A stretch of 64,000 nucleotides of DNA from JAHJQZ01 sp963675235 (GTDB lineage Bacteria > Pseudomonadota > Alphaproteobacteria > Rhizobiales > Devosiaceae). Positions 9,087-16,827 of this stretch are shown here, one piece after another. The notes under the pieces were generated by a model. That model was not told the origin of the DNA. It searched no databases and saw nothing but the letters and a program-made list of their open reading frames with translations. The translations under genes and the position numbers were made by a program. The stretch is from assembly GCA_963675235.2 (NCBI GenBank), contig CAXXFU010000004.1, forward strand, positions 186,001 through 250,000. The letters are read 5' to 3'. Numbering within the stretch: position 1 is the stretch's first letter; each line of letters opens with the position of its first letter.

Positions 9087-10628
9087 CTACTCCGCTGCCT
9101 TCGGCAAGTCCGGCGGCGTGTAGGTCAGTTTCGGACTGCGAGCGGCGCGGGTTTCATCCAGACGCCGCCGCGGTGCCGTGCGCGGCGCCGTGGTGAAGCG
9201 TTCCGTCTCGCCTGCCTTTGCAGCCTGGGCCAATTCCAGCATCACGTCGCAGAAATGATCCAGGCCCTGCTTGGATTCGGTCTCCGTCGGTTCGATCAGC
9301 ATGGCGCCGTGAACAACCAGCGGGAAGTACATGGTCATCGGATGGAAGCCCTCATCGATCATCGCCTTGGCGAAATCGAGCGTCTCGACGCCAGTGCCCT
9401 TGAGGAAGCTGTCGTCGAACAACGCCTCATGCATGCAATGGCCTTCGCCGAACGGCGCCGAGAAGACATGGCTCAGCCGCGCCTTGACGTAATTGGCGTT
9501 GAGCACGGCGTCGCCCGCCGCCTCGGCCAGCCCGTCGCCGCCATGGCTGAGCATGTAGGTCAGTGCGCGCACGAACATGCCCATCTGGCCGTGGAATGCC
9601 GTCAGGCGCCCGAAGCTCTCGCCAGCGCCATAGGCTTCCTCGAGACCGAGATCGCCTCCCTCGTGCGTCAGGAAAGGCACAGGCGCAAACGGCGCCAGCG
9701 CATCGGAGAGGACCACCGGGCCCGCACCCGGACCGCCGCCGCCATGAGGCGTCGAGAAGGTCTTGTGCAGGTTGATGTGCATGGCGTCGACGCCGAGATC
9801 GCCTGGCCGGACCAAACCCATGATGGCGTTGAAATTGGCGCCGTCGGCGTAGAACAGCGCCCCGGCCTTGTGCACCGCTTCCGCGATCTCGATAATCTGC
9901 GGCTCGAACAGCCCGGCGGTATTCGGGTTGGTCAGCATGATCGCCGCGACATCGGGGCCGAGGGCCTTCTTGACGTCCTCGACATCGACAGTGCCCTTGC
10001 CGTCGGCCGGCACGACACGGACCTTGTAGCCCAAGAAGGCCGCCGTAGCCGGGTTGGTGCCATGCGCTGCCTCAGGCACGACCACCACGTCGCGATGGCC
10101 CTCGCCCCGCGCCTGCTGCGCCGCGCGGATCGCCATCATGCCGCACAACTCACCGTGAGCGCCGGCCTTGGGACTGAGCGCCACGGCTGACATGCCGGTC
10201 AGGGCGAGCAGCCAGTCCGAGAGTTCGGATAACACACCGAGTGCCCCTTCGACAGTCGACAGGGGCTGCAGCGGATGGATGTCGGCAAACCCGGCAAAGC
10301 GCGCCGTCTTCTCGTTGAGGCGCGGGTTGTGCTTCATCGTGCACGAGCCTAGCGGATAGGTGCCCGAATCGATCGAATAGTTGAGCCGGGACAGGCGCAC
10401 GTAATGGCGCATGGCTTCCGGTTCGGTCAGACCCGGCAGGTCGAGCGGCGCCCTGCGGGCGAAACCGCCAAGGCTTTGCTCGTCGATTGTGACTTCCGGC
10501 AGATCGACGCCGGTTTCATCGGTGTCGCCGATCTCGAACAGCAACGGTTCGTCGGGCAGCAGCGCCGCCTTTGGCGTCATTTCGACATCTCCCGCCTGCG
10601 TGGGGCGGCCCTGAGAATTAAGGCTCAT
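9087..10628 (-). CDS. gcvPB: Glycine dehydrogenase (decarboxylating) subunit 2
   Basis: 513-residue C-terminal-type subunit of the split P-protein. It carries the PLP lysine in DAMHINLHKTFSTPHGGGGPG (H-K-T-F) and the glycine-rich loop that follows. With GcvPA it decarboxylates glycine and loads the aminomethyl group on the lipoyl arm of GcvH. Its ATG overlaps the gcvPA stop by 4 nt (ATGA), so equal translation is expected. Length and motifs are normal for the two-subunit form. Confidence 0.97.
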   Translation of the reverse strand: MSLNSQGRPTQAGDVEMTPKAALLPDEPLLFEIGDTDETGVDLPEVTIDEQSLGGFARRAPLDLPGLTEPEAMRHYVRLSRLNYSIDSGTYPLGSCTMKHNPRLNEKTARFAGFADIHPLQPLSTVEGALGVLSELSDWLLALTGMSAVALSPKAGAHGELCGMMAIRAAQQARGEGHRDVVVVPEAAHGTNPATAAFLGYKVRVVPADGKGTVDVEDVKKALGPDVAAIMLTNPNTAGLFEPQIIEIAEAVHKAGALFYADGANFNAIMGLVRPGDLGVDAMHINLHKTFSTPHGGGGPGAGPVVLSDALAPFAPVPFLTHEGGDLGLEEAYGAGESFGRLTAFHGQMGMFVRALTYMLSHGGDGLAEAAGDAVLNANYVKARLSHVFSAPFGEGHCMHEALFDDSFLKGTGVETLDFAKAMIDEGFHPMTMYFPLVVHGAMLIEPTETESKQGLDHFCDVMLELAQAAKAGETERFTTAPRTAPRRRLDETRAARSPKLTYTPPDLPKAAE

Positions 10629-11965
10629 TTGGTCACCTCCTCGAGTGCGGCAACAAGTGCGCCGATGTCCCCGTCGCCGGTCAGTTCAGTGGCGGCCAGC
10701 ACCATCAGGTTGGCGACCTCGGGCTGGCCCGGTTCGAGACGGGACACCGGCACGCCGGCAAGGATGCCGCGTTCGGCGAGTCGATCAACGACGCCAGCGG
10801 CCGGCACCGGCAGCGAGACTGTCAATTCGTTGAAATAGGTCTCGTTGAGGACACTGACGCCTCCGATCGTGCCGAGCGCCGCTTTCAGCGCAGTTGCGCG
10901 GGCGTGGTTGAGCCGGGCCAGCCGGACAAAGCCTGTTTCCCCGAGCAGCGACAGGTGGATTGAAAACGCCAGCGCCCCGAGACCGGCATTGGTGCAGATG
11001 TTCGAGGTCGCTTTTTCGCGGCGGATATGCTGCTCGCGCGTCGACAGCGTCAAAACGAACCCGCGCCGGCCCTCGGCATCGACGGTTTCGCCGGCAAGCC
11101 GGCCCGGCATCTGCCGGACGAACTTCTGGCGCGTCGCGAACAGGCCGACATAGGGTCCGCCGAACGAAATCGGGTTGCCGAGGGACTGGCCTTCGCCGAC
11201 GACGATATCGGCGCCGAGCGCACCCGGCGCCTCGATCAGGCCGAGCGAGACGATCTCTGTGACAACAACAATGAGCAGCGCGCCATTGGCGTGGGCCGCA
11301 TCGGCAAGGCTCTTCACATCGCGCAGATGGCCGTAGAAATCGGGCGTCTGGACAATGATCGCCGCCGTCTCTCCATCGATGAGATCGGTGATATCCCCCT
11401 GCCCTTTCGGCGAGGCCGGCTGCATGACGAGGTGTTCGTCACCGGTATAGGTGCGGACCACGTCCCGGTAGTGCGGGTGCAGCCCGCCGCTGAGGATGAT
11501 CTTTTGCCGCCGCGTCAGCCGCCGCGCCATCAGCGCCGCTTCGGCTGTGGCGGTCGAACCGTCATACATCGAGGCATTGGCCACCTCCATGCCGGTCAGC
11601 CGCGCCACCTGGGTCTGGAACTCGAAGAGCATCTGCAACGTGCCCTGCGAGATTTCCGGCTGGTAGGGCGTGTAGGCCGTCAGCCATTCCGAACGCTGGA
11701 TGAGATGATCGACAGTTGCCGGCACGTGGTGGCGATAGGCACCGGCGCCGAGAAAGAATGGGCCGTCGCCAGCCGCGTGGTTCCTTCCGGCGAGGGCGCG
11801 CATATGGGCCTCGACCTCGAATTCGGGCTTGTGCTCCGGCAACCCGTAGTCGGCGGTGCGAAACACCGAGGCGGGCACCGAGTTGAACAGGTCGTCGACC
11901 GAGGAAACGCCAATGCCCGCAAGCATCGCGGCCTTGTCGGCAGCCCCGATGGGAAGATAACGCAT
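10625..11965 (-). CDS. gcvPA: Glycine dehydrogenase (decarboxylating) subunit 1
   Basis: 446-residue N-terminal-type subunit of split glycine decarboxylase, starting MRYLPIGAADKAAML. Characteristic segments: PYQPEISQGTLQMLFEFQT and the later GNPISFGGPYVGLFATRQ. ATG 11965 is chosen over TTG 11968 because AGGAG lies at proper distance. Gene order gcvT-gcvH-gcvPA-gcvPB is kept. Most Rhizobium-like genomes instead have a single gcvP of about 950 residues. Confidence 0.96.
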   Translation of the reverse strand: MRYLPIGAADKAAMLAGIGVSSVDDLFNSVPASVFRTADYGLPEHKPEFEVEAHMRALAGRNHAAGDGPFFLGAGAYRHHVPATVDHLIQRSEWLTAYTPYQPEISQGTLQMLFEFQTQVARLTGMEVANASMYDGSTATAEAALMARRLTRRQKIILSGGLHPHYRDVVRTYTGDEHLVMQPASPKGQGDITDLIDGETAAIIVQTPDFYGHLRDVKSLADAAHANGALLIVVVTEIVSLGLIEAPGALGADIVVGEGQSLGNPISFGGPYVGLFATRQKFVRQMPGRLAGETVDAEGRRGFVLTLSTREQHIRREKATSNICTNAGLGALAFSIHLSLLGETGFVRLARLNHARATALKAALGTIGGVSVLNETYFNELTVSLPVPAAGVVDRLAERGILAGVPVSRLEPGQPEVANLMVLAATELTGDGDIGALVAALEEVTK

Positions 11966-11976
11966 CAATGGCTCTC

Positions 11977-12342
11977 CTAGTCCAGAATGGCCTTGTAGGC
12001 GTCTTCGTCCATCAGCGCGTCGAGCTCGGATGTGTCGGACGGCTTGATCTTGTAGAGCCAGCCGCCGGTCTCGGCCTCGGCATTGACCTTGTCGGGCGTG
12101 TCGGCGAGCGCCGCGTTGACCTCGACGATTTCGCCGGACACGGGCGAATAGACTTCGGATGCGGCCTTGACGGATTCGATCACCGCCGCCTCGTCGCCCT
12201 TGTTGAGAGTCTTGCCGACTTCAGGGAGTTCGACGAAGACGATGTCGCCCAACTGCTCCTGGGCATAGTCGGTGATGCCGACGATGCCGATCTCGTTCTC
12301 GATGCGGATATATTCGTGGTCATTCGTGTAGCGCGTGGTCAT
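11977..12342 (-). CDS. gcvH: Glycine cleavage system H protein
   Basis: 121-residue lipoyl carrier. The lipoylated lysine is in the motif AAVIESVKAASEVYSPVSGE (E-S-V-K-A). It shuttles the aminomethyl intermediate between P, T and L proteins. ATG 12342 (MTTRYTNDHEYI) is the family start; an upstream TTG at 12360 is less likely. It lies 14 nt after gcvT and 11 nt before gcvPA. Confidence 0.96.
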   Translation of the reverse strand: MTTRYTNDHEYIRIENEIGIVGITDYAQEQLGDIVFVELPEVGKTLNKGDEAAVIESVKAASEVYSPVSGEIVEVNAALADTPDKVNAEAETGGWLYKIKPSDTSELDALMDEDAYKAILD

Positions 12343-12356
12343 GGGGAGGGCCTCAC

Positions 12357-13532
12357 TCAACGGGGCTTGCGATAGTAGCGGTGGGGGACGAAAGGTGTTT
12401 CGGCCACGCGCGCCGGACGGACGCGGCCGCGTAGCGACACGCCGATGGCGGTGCCGGGCGTGGCAAAGCTCGGAGGCACCAGGCCAAGGGCGATGGAGCG
12501 ATTGAGACTCGGCGAGAAACCGCCGGAGGTCACAACGCCGATGGCCTTGCCCTCGGCATCGACGATCTCGGCGCCTTCGCGGGCCGGCGCGCCCTCGACT
12601 TCGAGCCCGATCCGGATGCGGGAGGTGCCATCGGCGAGTTCGGCAAGGATCCGTTCGGCGCCGGGGAAATCGGCGCGCTCGCGGCGAGCCTTCGACAGGA
12701 CGAAATTGAGCCCCGCCTCGACCGGCGAGATCGTCTCGTCGAGCTCGTGGCCATAGAGCGGCAGGCCGGCTTCGAGCCGCAGGGAATCACGAGCGCCGAG
12801 CCCGATCGGCTTGACCCGCGCATCGGCGGTAAGCGCCGTCCACAGATCGGCTGCACGTCCGGCGGAGACCAGCATCTCGAAACCGTCCTCGCCGGTATAG
12901 CCCGAACGCGAGATGACGAGTTCGGTGCCCTGCCAGTCGAACGCTGCGTACTGCATGAAGCCGAGTTCGATGGCCCCAGGGACCAGGTCTGTCATCACGG
13001 CGGCGGCTTCGGGCCCCTGCAGGGCCAGCAGCACATTATCGTCGGCCCTTTCGAGCCTTGCCTTGCCGCCAAGCGCTGCGGCGATCAGGGCGAAATCGGC
13101 TTCCTTGGTAGCGGAGTTGACGACGACATAGAGCGAGCCGGCGCTCTCGGGGCGCAGCGGACGGGCGATCATCAGGTCGTCGCGCGTACCGCCCTGATCG
13201 TTGAGCAGCAGCGTGTAGCGCACCTGGCCCGGCTTCAGCCCCTGGAGGTCGCCACAGACGAGCGGTTCGACCAGCGCGGCAATTGCGGCGTGATCGGCCT
13301 CGACATCCCCGCTCGTCGCGTTGAGACGAACAAAGCTCGGCCCCATGTGGGTGACATCGAACAGTCCCGCGTGCGTGCGCGTCCAGTTGTGCTCGGCGAC
13401 GATGCCATCGGCATATTGCACCGGCAGCGAATAACCGGCGAACGGCACCATGCGCCCGCCGGAGGCGGCGTGGATGTCGTTGAGCGGGACTGTATTGATA
13501 TCGGATGCGTTCGGTTCAGCGGATTGCGCCAT
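12357..13532 (-). CDS. gcvT: Glycine cleavage system aminomethyltransferase (T protein)
   Basis: 391 residues. It transfers the methylene group from GcvH to tetrahydrofolate, releasing ammonia. Family segments: MVPFAGYSLPVQYADGI near the N-terminus, GLFDVTHMG, SRSGYTGEDGFEM, ARDSLRLEAGLPLYGHELD, and the C-terminal barrel SLRGRVRPARVAETPFVPHRYYR. It is first in the operon and directly downstream of the glycine riboswitch. Confidence 0.97.
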   Translation of the reverse strand: MAQSAEPNASDINTVPLNDIHAASGGRMVPFAGYSLPVQYADGIVAEHNWTRTHAGLFDVTHMGPSFVRLNATSGDVEADHAAIAALVEPLVCGDLQGLKPGQVRYTLLLNDQGGTRDDLMIARPLRPESAGSLYVVVNSATKEADFALIAAALGGKARLERADDNVLLALQGPEAAAVMTDLVPGAIELGFMQYAAFDWQGTELVISRSGYTGEDGFEMLVSAGRAADLWTALTADARVKPIGLGARDSLRLEAGLPLYGHELDETISPVEAGLNFVLSKARRERADFPGAERILAELADGTSRIRIGLEVEGAPAREGAEIVDAEGKAIGVVTSGGFSPSLNRSIALGLVPPSFATPGTAIGVSLRGRVRPARVAETPFVPHRYYRKPR

Positions 13533-13584
13533 GCCGTCTCCTCAGGTTGGACCACGAGGGCGCGGAAAATCCGCACCACACGCC

Positions 13585-13781
13585 CCCTCTGTCCAAAAAC
13601 CTGAGAGATTTCCCGGCCAACTAGGTATCACGCCTCGGCCGACTGCTCCTTCGGTGTGACGTCCTCGCGGACGCCCCTTTCCAGAGATGAATATCTGTGC
13701 GGTCCTTTTGCCTGAGAGTTTCCGGGGCGGTTGCTCCTTCGGCGCCGGTCCCACGATACTTGGGACCGATCTCTCCCGCGC
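13585..13781 (-). promoter_or_regulatory. Tandem glycine riboswitch controlling the gcv operon
   Basis: On the minus strand two similar aptamers follow each other: GGGAGAGA ... GCGCCGAAGGAGCAA ... CTCTCAGGCAAAAGGACCG (about 13777-13698), then CTCTGG linker and a second copy with ACACCGAAGGAGCAG ... CTCTCAGG (about 13686-13601). The GCCGAAGGAGCAA and CTCAGGCAAAAGGAC elements are the hallmark of the gcvT class glycine riboswitch. It ends about 50 nt before gcvT and should switch the operon on with glycine. Confidence 0.93.
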
Positions 13782-13855
13782 TGGCGACACTGCGCGATAA
13801 GGCGCGGCACGTCAATTGCCGGCATCAATCGGAAAGCTAAATTTGTCGGGACAGA

Positions 13856-14464
13856 TCAGGCCCTGGTATCGAATCCGACCCAGATGACGGTGTTTTCGCC
13901 GCCGACGAACGGAATCTGCACGGAATCGACGACCTTGTAGAATTCCTGGCTCTGTTCGCCCTGTTTGACCGTCACCGGCAGGTCGAACTTCTCGGAATAG
14001 ACAACCAGGTCATCGCGCTCGACGGCGAAGCGCACGGGAACCGTGTACTGCTTGGCCTCGCCGGCAGGGCCGAGCAACAGGCGGCCGACAAGGCCCATGT
14101 CGACGGTGATGACGCCGGCCGAGGCAACGCAGGACCGCGACTGCTTGTCGATCAGCGCCTCGTACTGCAGCGCCCGCGGGTTGCCGCTCTGGCCCTTGTT
14201 GTAGACATAGACGGCCTCGCCGCCATTGCGCACCTTGATCGGCGGGCACTCGGTGGCGATGGCCGGGGCCGTCGCCAGGGCGTTGAGATCGATCTGCTGC
14301 TGCGGCGCCTGAGCGTTGGCGAGGGAACCGGTACTACCAGTGGTGCCGGGATTGTTGCCGAACATCGAGCCCATCGAACATGCTGACAACAGAACAGCCA
14401 AAGACAGGCTGGCGACCGATTTGGCCACAAGGCCTGCGCCCAAGGCGCCTTTCAATTCAGACAT
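13856..14464 (-). CDS. Conserved hypothetical lipoprotein
   Basis: About 202 residues with a lipoprotein signal (hydrophobic stretch to VLLSAC), then a Gly/Ser/Thr/Gln-rich linker and a beta-rich domain (TECPPIKVRNGGEAVYVYNKG..., YTVPVRFAVERDDLVVYSEKFDLPV). I recognise it as a type of conserved alphaproteobacterial lipoprotein but know no function. ATG 14464 has GGGGA upstream; ATG 14470 or 14485 are possible starts. It is separate from the riboswitch leader transcribed away from it and follows the peroxiredoxin gene on the same strand. Confidence 0.72.
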   Translation of the reverse strand: MSELKGALGAGLVAKSVASLSLAVLLSACSMGSMFGNNPGTTGSTGSLANAQAPQQQIDLNALATAPAIATECPPIKVRNGGEAVYVYNKGQSGNPRALQYEALIDKQSRSCVASAGVITVDMGLVGRLLLGPAGEAKQYTVPVRFAVERDDLVVYSEKFDLPVTVKQGEQSQEFYKVVDSVQIPFVGGENTVIWVGFDTRA

Positions 14465-14494
14465 GTTCATCCCCATACGCAACACACGCCGCCT

Positions 14495-14977
14495 TCACAA
14501 AGCAGCCAGAACCGCAGGCGCCCCTGACAAATCGACTTCACCAGGTGCCTTTTCGGCATAGACGGCTTCCACAACGCCATTATTGATTATAATTGCGGCA
14601 CGAATAAAGCGGATTCCCATACCATTGGCAATCATGTCGCGGTCCAGCCCCATCGCCCGACACAGCGCGGCATTGCCGTCGGCGATGAAATCGACCTTGC
14701 CGACCGCTCCCGTTTCCAGGGCCCATGCCTTGACGACATGGTGATCGTTGACCGTGCCACAGATCACCCGCGCAATGCCTTTTTCCCGGAAGGCGGCAAC
14801 GGTTTGGATATAGCCCGGCAGGTGATTGTTGTGACAGGTCGGCGTGAACGCCCCCGGAAGGGTGAAGAACACGATCCGGCCTTCGGACAGGACATCTCTG
14901 GCATCGGCGTCGACGGCGCCGGAAGAGGTGATGGACTTGACGGAAATCGAAGGAATGGTATCGCCCGGAGCGATCAT
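14495..14977 (-). CDS. Peroxiredoxin, Prx5/type II family
   Basis: 160 residues with the peroxidatic cysteine in LPGAFTPTCHNNHLPGY, the exact pattern of Prx5 (PGAFTPTCS), plus the later GLDRDMIANGMGIRFIRAAI segment. It reduces H2O2 and alkyl hydroperoxides, usually with glutaredoxin or thioredoxin. Start MIAPGDTIPSI (14977) is the family start; an in-frame ATG at 15028 would add 17 residues with no homology value. It lies 30 nt upstream of the lipoprotein gene. Confidence 0.92.
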   Translation of the reverse strand: MIAPGDTIPSISVKSITSSGAVDADARDVLSEGRIVFFTLPGAFTPTCHNNHLPGYIQTVAAFREKGIARVICGTVNDHHVVKAWALETGAVGKVDFIADGNAALCRAMGLDRDMIANGMGIRFIRAAIIINNGVVEAVYAEKAPGEVDLSGAPAVLAAL

Positions 14978-15051
14978 GCGGTCAAAACCTTCATTGCTGG
15001 ATCTTGATAGGGCAGACCTTGTTGACATGCCATCGGAAGATGAAGCGAGGC

Positions 15052-15852
15052 TTAACGCCCGACCGCTGGCAGCACGATATCGTACGGACCGTCAGGCGTG
15101 GCAAAGCTCAGCCTCAGCGGGCTTTGCTGCCACGAAACATCTCCCTCGCGCACCAGCAGCGAGAAGGTCATCCGCGTGGCTGAGGCATCAACCTCCGGTT
15201 CGGAGTAGACCGCGGCATGACCGTCAAAACTTGGAAATACACGTGCCGGCTCAATGCGCGCCGGATCGTAAGCCACTGACAGCGCACCGGTTTCGGGATC
15301 GAGTACAATATCTCTGAGCGGTGGATCACTATTCGCAAACGGTACCGGCGTCTCGGCCAGCGCCTGGCGCAGCCGCAAGCCGTTAACGACGTCCGGCCCT
15401 TTGTCGCCCTGAAGGTTCAACGTGGCACGGACCGGCACGCAGATGTCGGAACAGATGCCCATCAGCACGTCGAGCTGGAGCGGCGCATCGATTGCCGCCT
15501 CGACATGGATCGGCAGCACCAGCTCATCGCGATAGACGTAATCGACAAAGCCCTGCGAGCTGTCGCGTTCGGGCAGCGGCCACAGGATTTCGCTCAACAC
15601 CGCATCGCCGGACGCAGTGGCGAAAACCATTGTCGGCACGCCCGTCTCTCCCGGTACATGCCAATAGGTATTGAGTCCCGGCTCAAGCGTCAGTTCGAGC
15701 CCGACCAGCGCCTTGCCGTCATTCGCGGCCCCCGCCGAGATCGCCCGCAATTGCGCTCCGGGCGCCACCTCCGTCCAGTCGGTCGCTGCAGCAAGGACCT
15801 GGTTTGCCGGCACCACGGCCAGAAGGGCGAAAAGCAGTTTTGTCCTGTTCAT
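15052..15852 (-). CDS. Secreted protein with DsbD N-terminal-like (DsbDalpha) domain
   Basis: 266 residues with a signal peptide (MNRTKLLFALLAVVPANQVLAA). The mature part resembles the N-terminal domain of DsbD: VGLELTLEPGLNTYWHVPGETGVP, then GICSDICVPVRATL, a C-x3-C pair equivalent to the redox cysteines of DsbDalpha. No membrane domain or thioredoxin domain is attached, so it is a stand-alone periplasmic module, perhaps passing electrons to periplasmic partners (inference). ATG 15852 is preferred over the 15996 start because of the signal peptide. Confidence 0.85.
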   Translation of the reverse strand: MNRTKLLFALLAVVPANQVLAAATDWTEVAPGAQLRAISAGAANDGKALVGLELTLEPGLNTYWHVPGETGVPTMVFATASGDAVLSEILWPLPERDSSQGFVDYVYRDELVLPIHVEAAIDAPLQLDVLMGICSDICVPVRATLNLQGDKGPDVVNGLRLRQALAETPVPFANSDPPLRDIVLDPETGALSVAYDPARIEPARVFPSFDGHAAVYSEPEVDASATRMTFSLLVREGDVSWQQSPLRLSFATPDGPYDIVLPAVGR

Positions 15853-16173
15853 GGCTCCCGCAATAGCCTTGTTTTGCGGCAAACCCAAGTCACCTTGTCT
15901 CAGAACCGCGTGATCCCGTCCGATCCAGCCAAGGCCCATATGAAGCGGTCGTTGCGACGGCGTGCGGCGGCCGGCTCTGTCGTTGTTGATTTGCACTTTT
16001 GCCCAGAAGCCCTAAAATCGAGGTCGGGTTGTGGCGGAACAAGGGTCTGGACCAAGCTAGTGGCATTGGCCCGGGTCCGAGGGATCCGATCCGGAAACGG
16101 TCGCACCGGCGGGCCACGGCTGCGGCGATACCGGCCGGATATCGGAGCCTTCAGTCAGCAACAGGAGGCAGCA
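15853..16173 (+). promoter_or_regulatory. Divergent intergenic region with candidate yqgE promoter
   Basis: A 321-bp gap between divergent genes. On the plus strand TTGCAC (15991-15996), 16-bp spacer and TAAAAT (16013-16018) make a fair sigma-70 promoter about 155 bp upstream of yqgE. Nothing else recognisable is seen. Confidence 0.5.
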
Positions 16174-16761
16174 ATGCCGATGTCGTCTCTGAAAGGCAGT
16201 TTTCTCATTGCCACGCCGGGCATGTCCGACGAGCGCTTTGCCGACAGCGTCGTCTATCTTGTCGGCCATGGCGAAGACGGTGCCATGGGGCTGATTGTCA
16301 ACCACCAGCTGCCCGACCTTTCGACTGGCGACATATTCGGCGAACTCGAACTCGGACCACCCGAGGAACTCATCCGCGTGCCCGAACGCATTCGCGACCG
16401 TGCCGTGCTGATGGGCGGACCGGTCGAGACCGGACGCGGATTCGTGCTGCATTCGCGCGACTATTTCCGCGACGGCAATTCCTACGAGGTCAACGACGAG
16501 GTCGGCCTGACCGCGACCCTGGATGTCCTGCGCGCCATCGCGTTTGGCGACGGCCCGTCGCAATCGCTGCTGGCGCTCGGCTATTGCGGCTGGGCTCCCG
16601 GCCAGCTTGAGGACGAATTGCGCGGCAATGGCTGGCTGACCGCACCGCATTCGCTCGACATCCTGTTCAAGGTCCCGGTCGAAGACCGACATCATGCCGC
16701 TCTTGCTTCGATCGGCATTTCCGGCGCGGCAGCGCTATCGAGCGAAATCGGCCAGGCCTGA
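16174..16761 (+). CDS. YqgE/AlgH family protein
   Basis: 195 residues of the YqgE/AlgH (DUF179) family: LKGSFLIATPGMSDERFADSVVYL near the start, GLIVNHQ, the central MGGPVETGRGFVLH and the C-terminal LGYCGWAPGQLEDELRGNGWL. Its exact role is unclear; homologues are cytosolic and often linked to yqgF. ATG 16174 has AGGAGG 6 nt upstream. A long upstream open frame from 15505 is not coding. Confidence 0.95.
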   Translation: MPMSSLKGSFLIATPGMSDERFADSVVYLVGHGEDGAMGLIVNHQLPDLSTGDIFGELELGPPEELIRVPERIRDRAVLMGGPVETGRGFVLHSRDYFRDGNSYEVNDEVGLTATLDVLRAIAFGDGPSQSLLALGYCGWAPGQLEDELRGNGWLTAPHSLDILFKVPVEDRHHAALASIGISGAAALSSEIGQA

Positions 16762-16827
16762 CCGGCGAACCACGCCGCAGCGCAATAGGCATGCACCGGT
16801 GCGCCAGCGCAGGGCCGGACCTCACCG

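Noticed and set aside
15505..16173. N-terminal extension of yqgE by 223 codons
   Set aside because: Antisense to the DsbD-like gene and basic in composition; ATG 16174 has AGGAGG.
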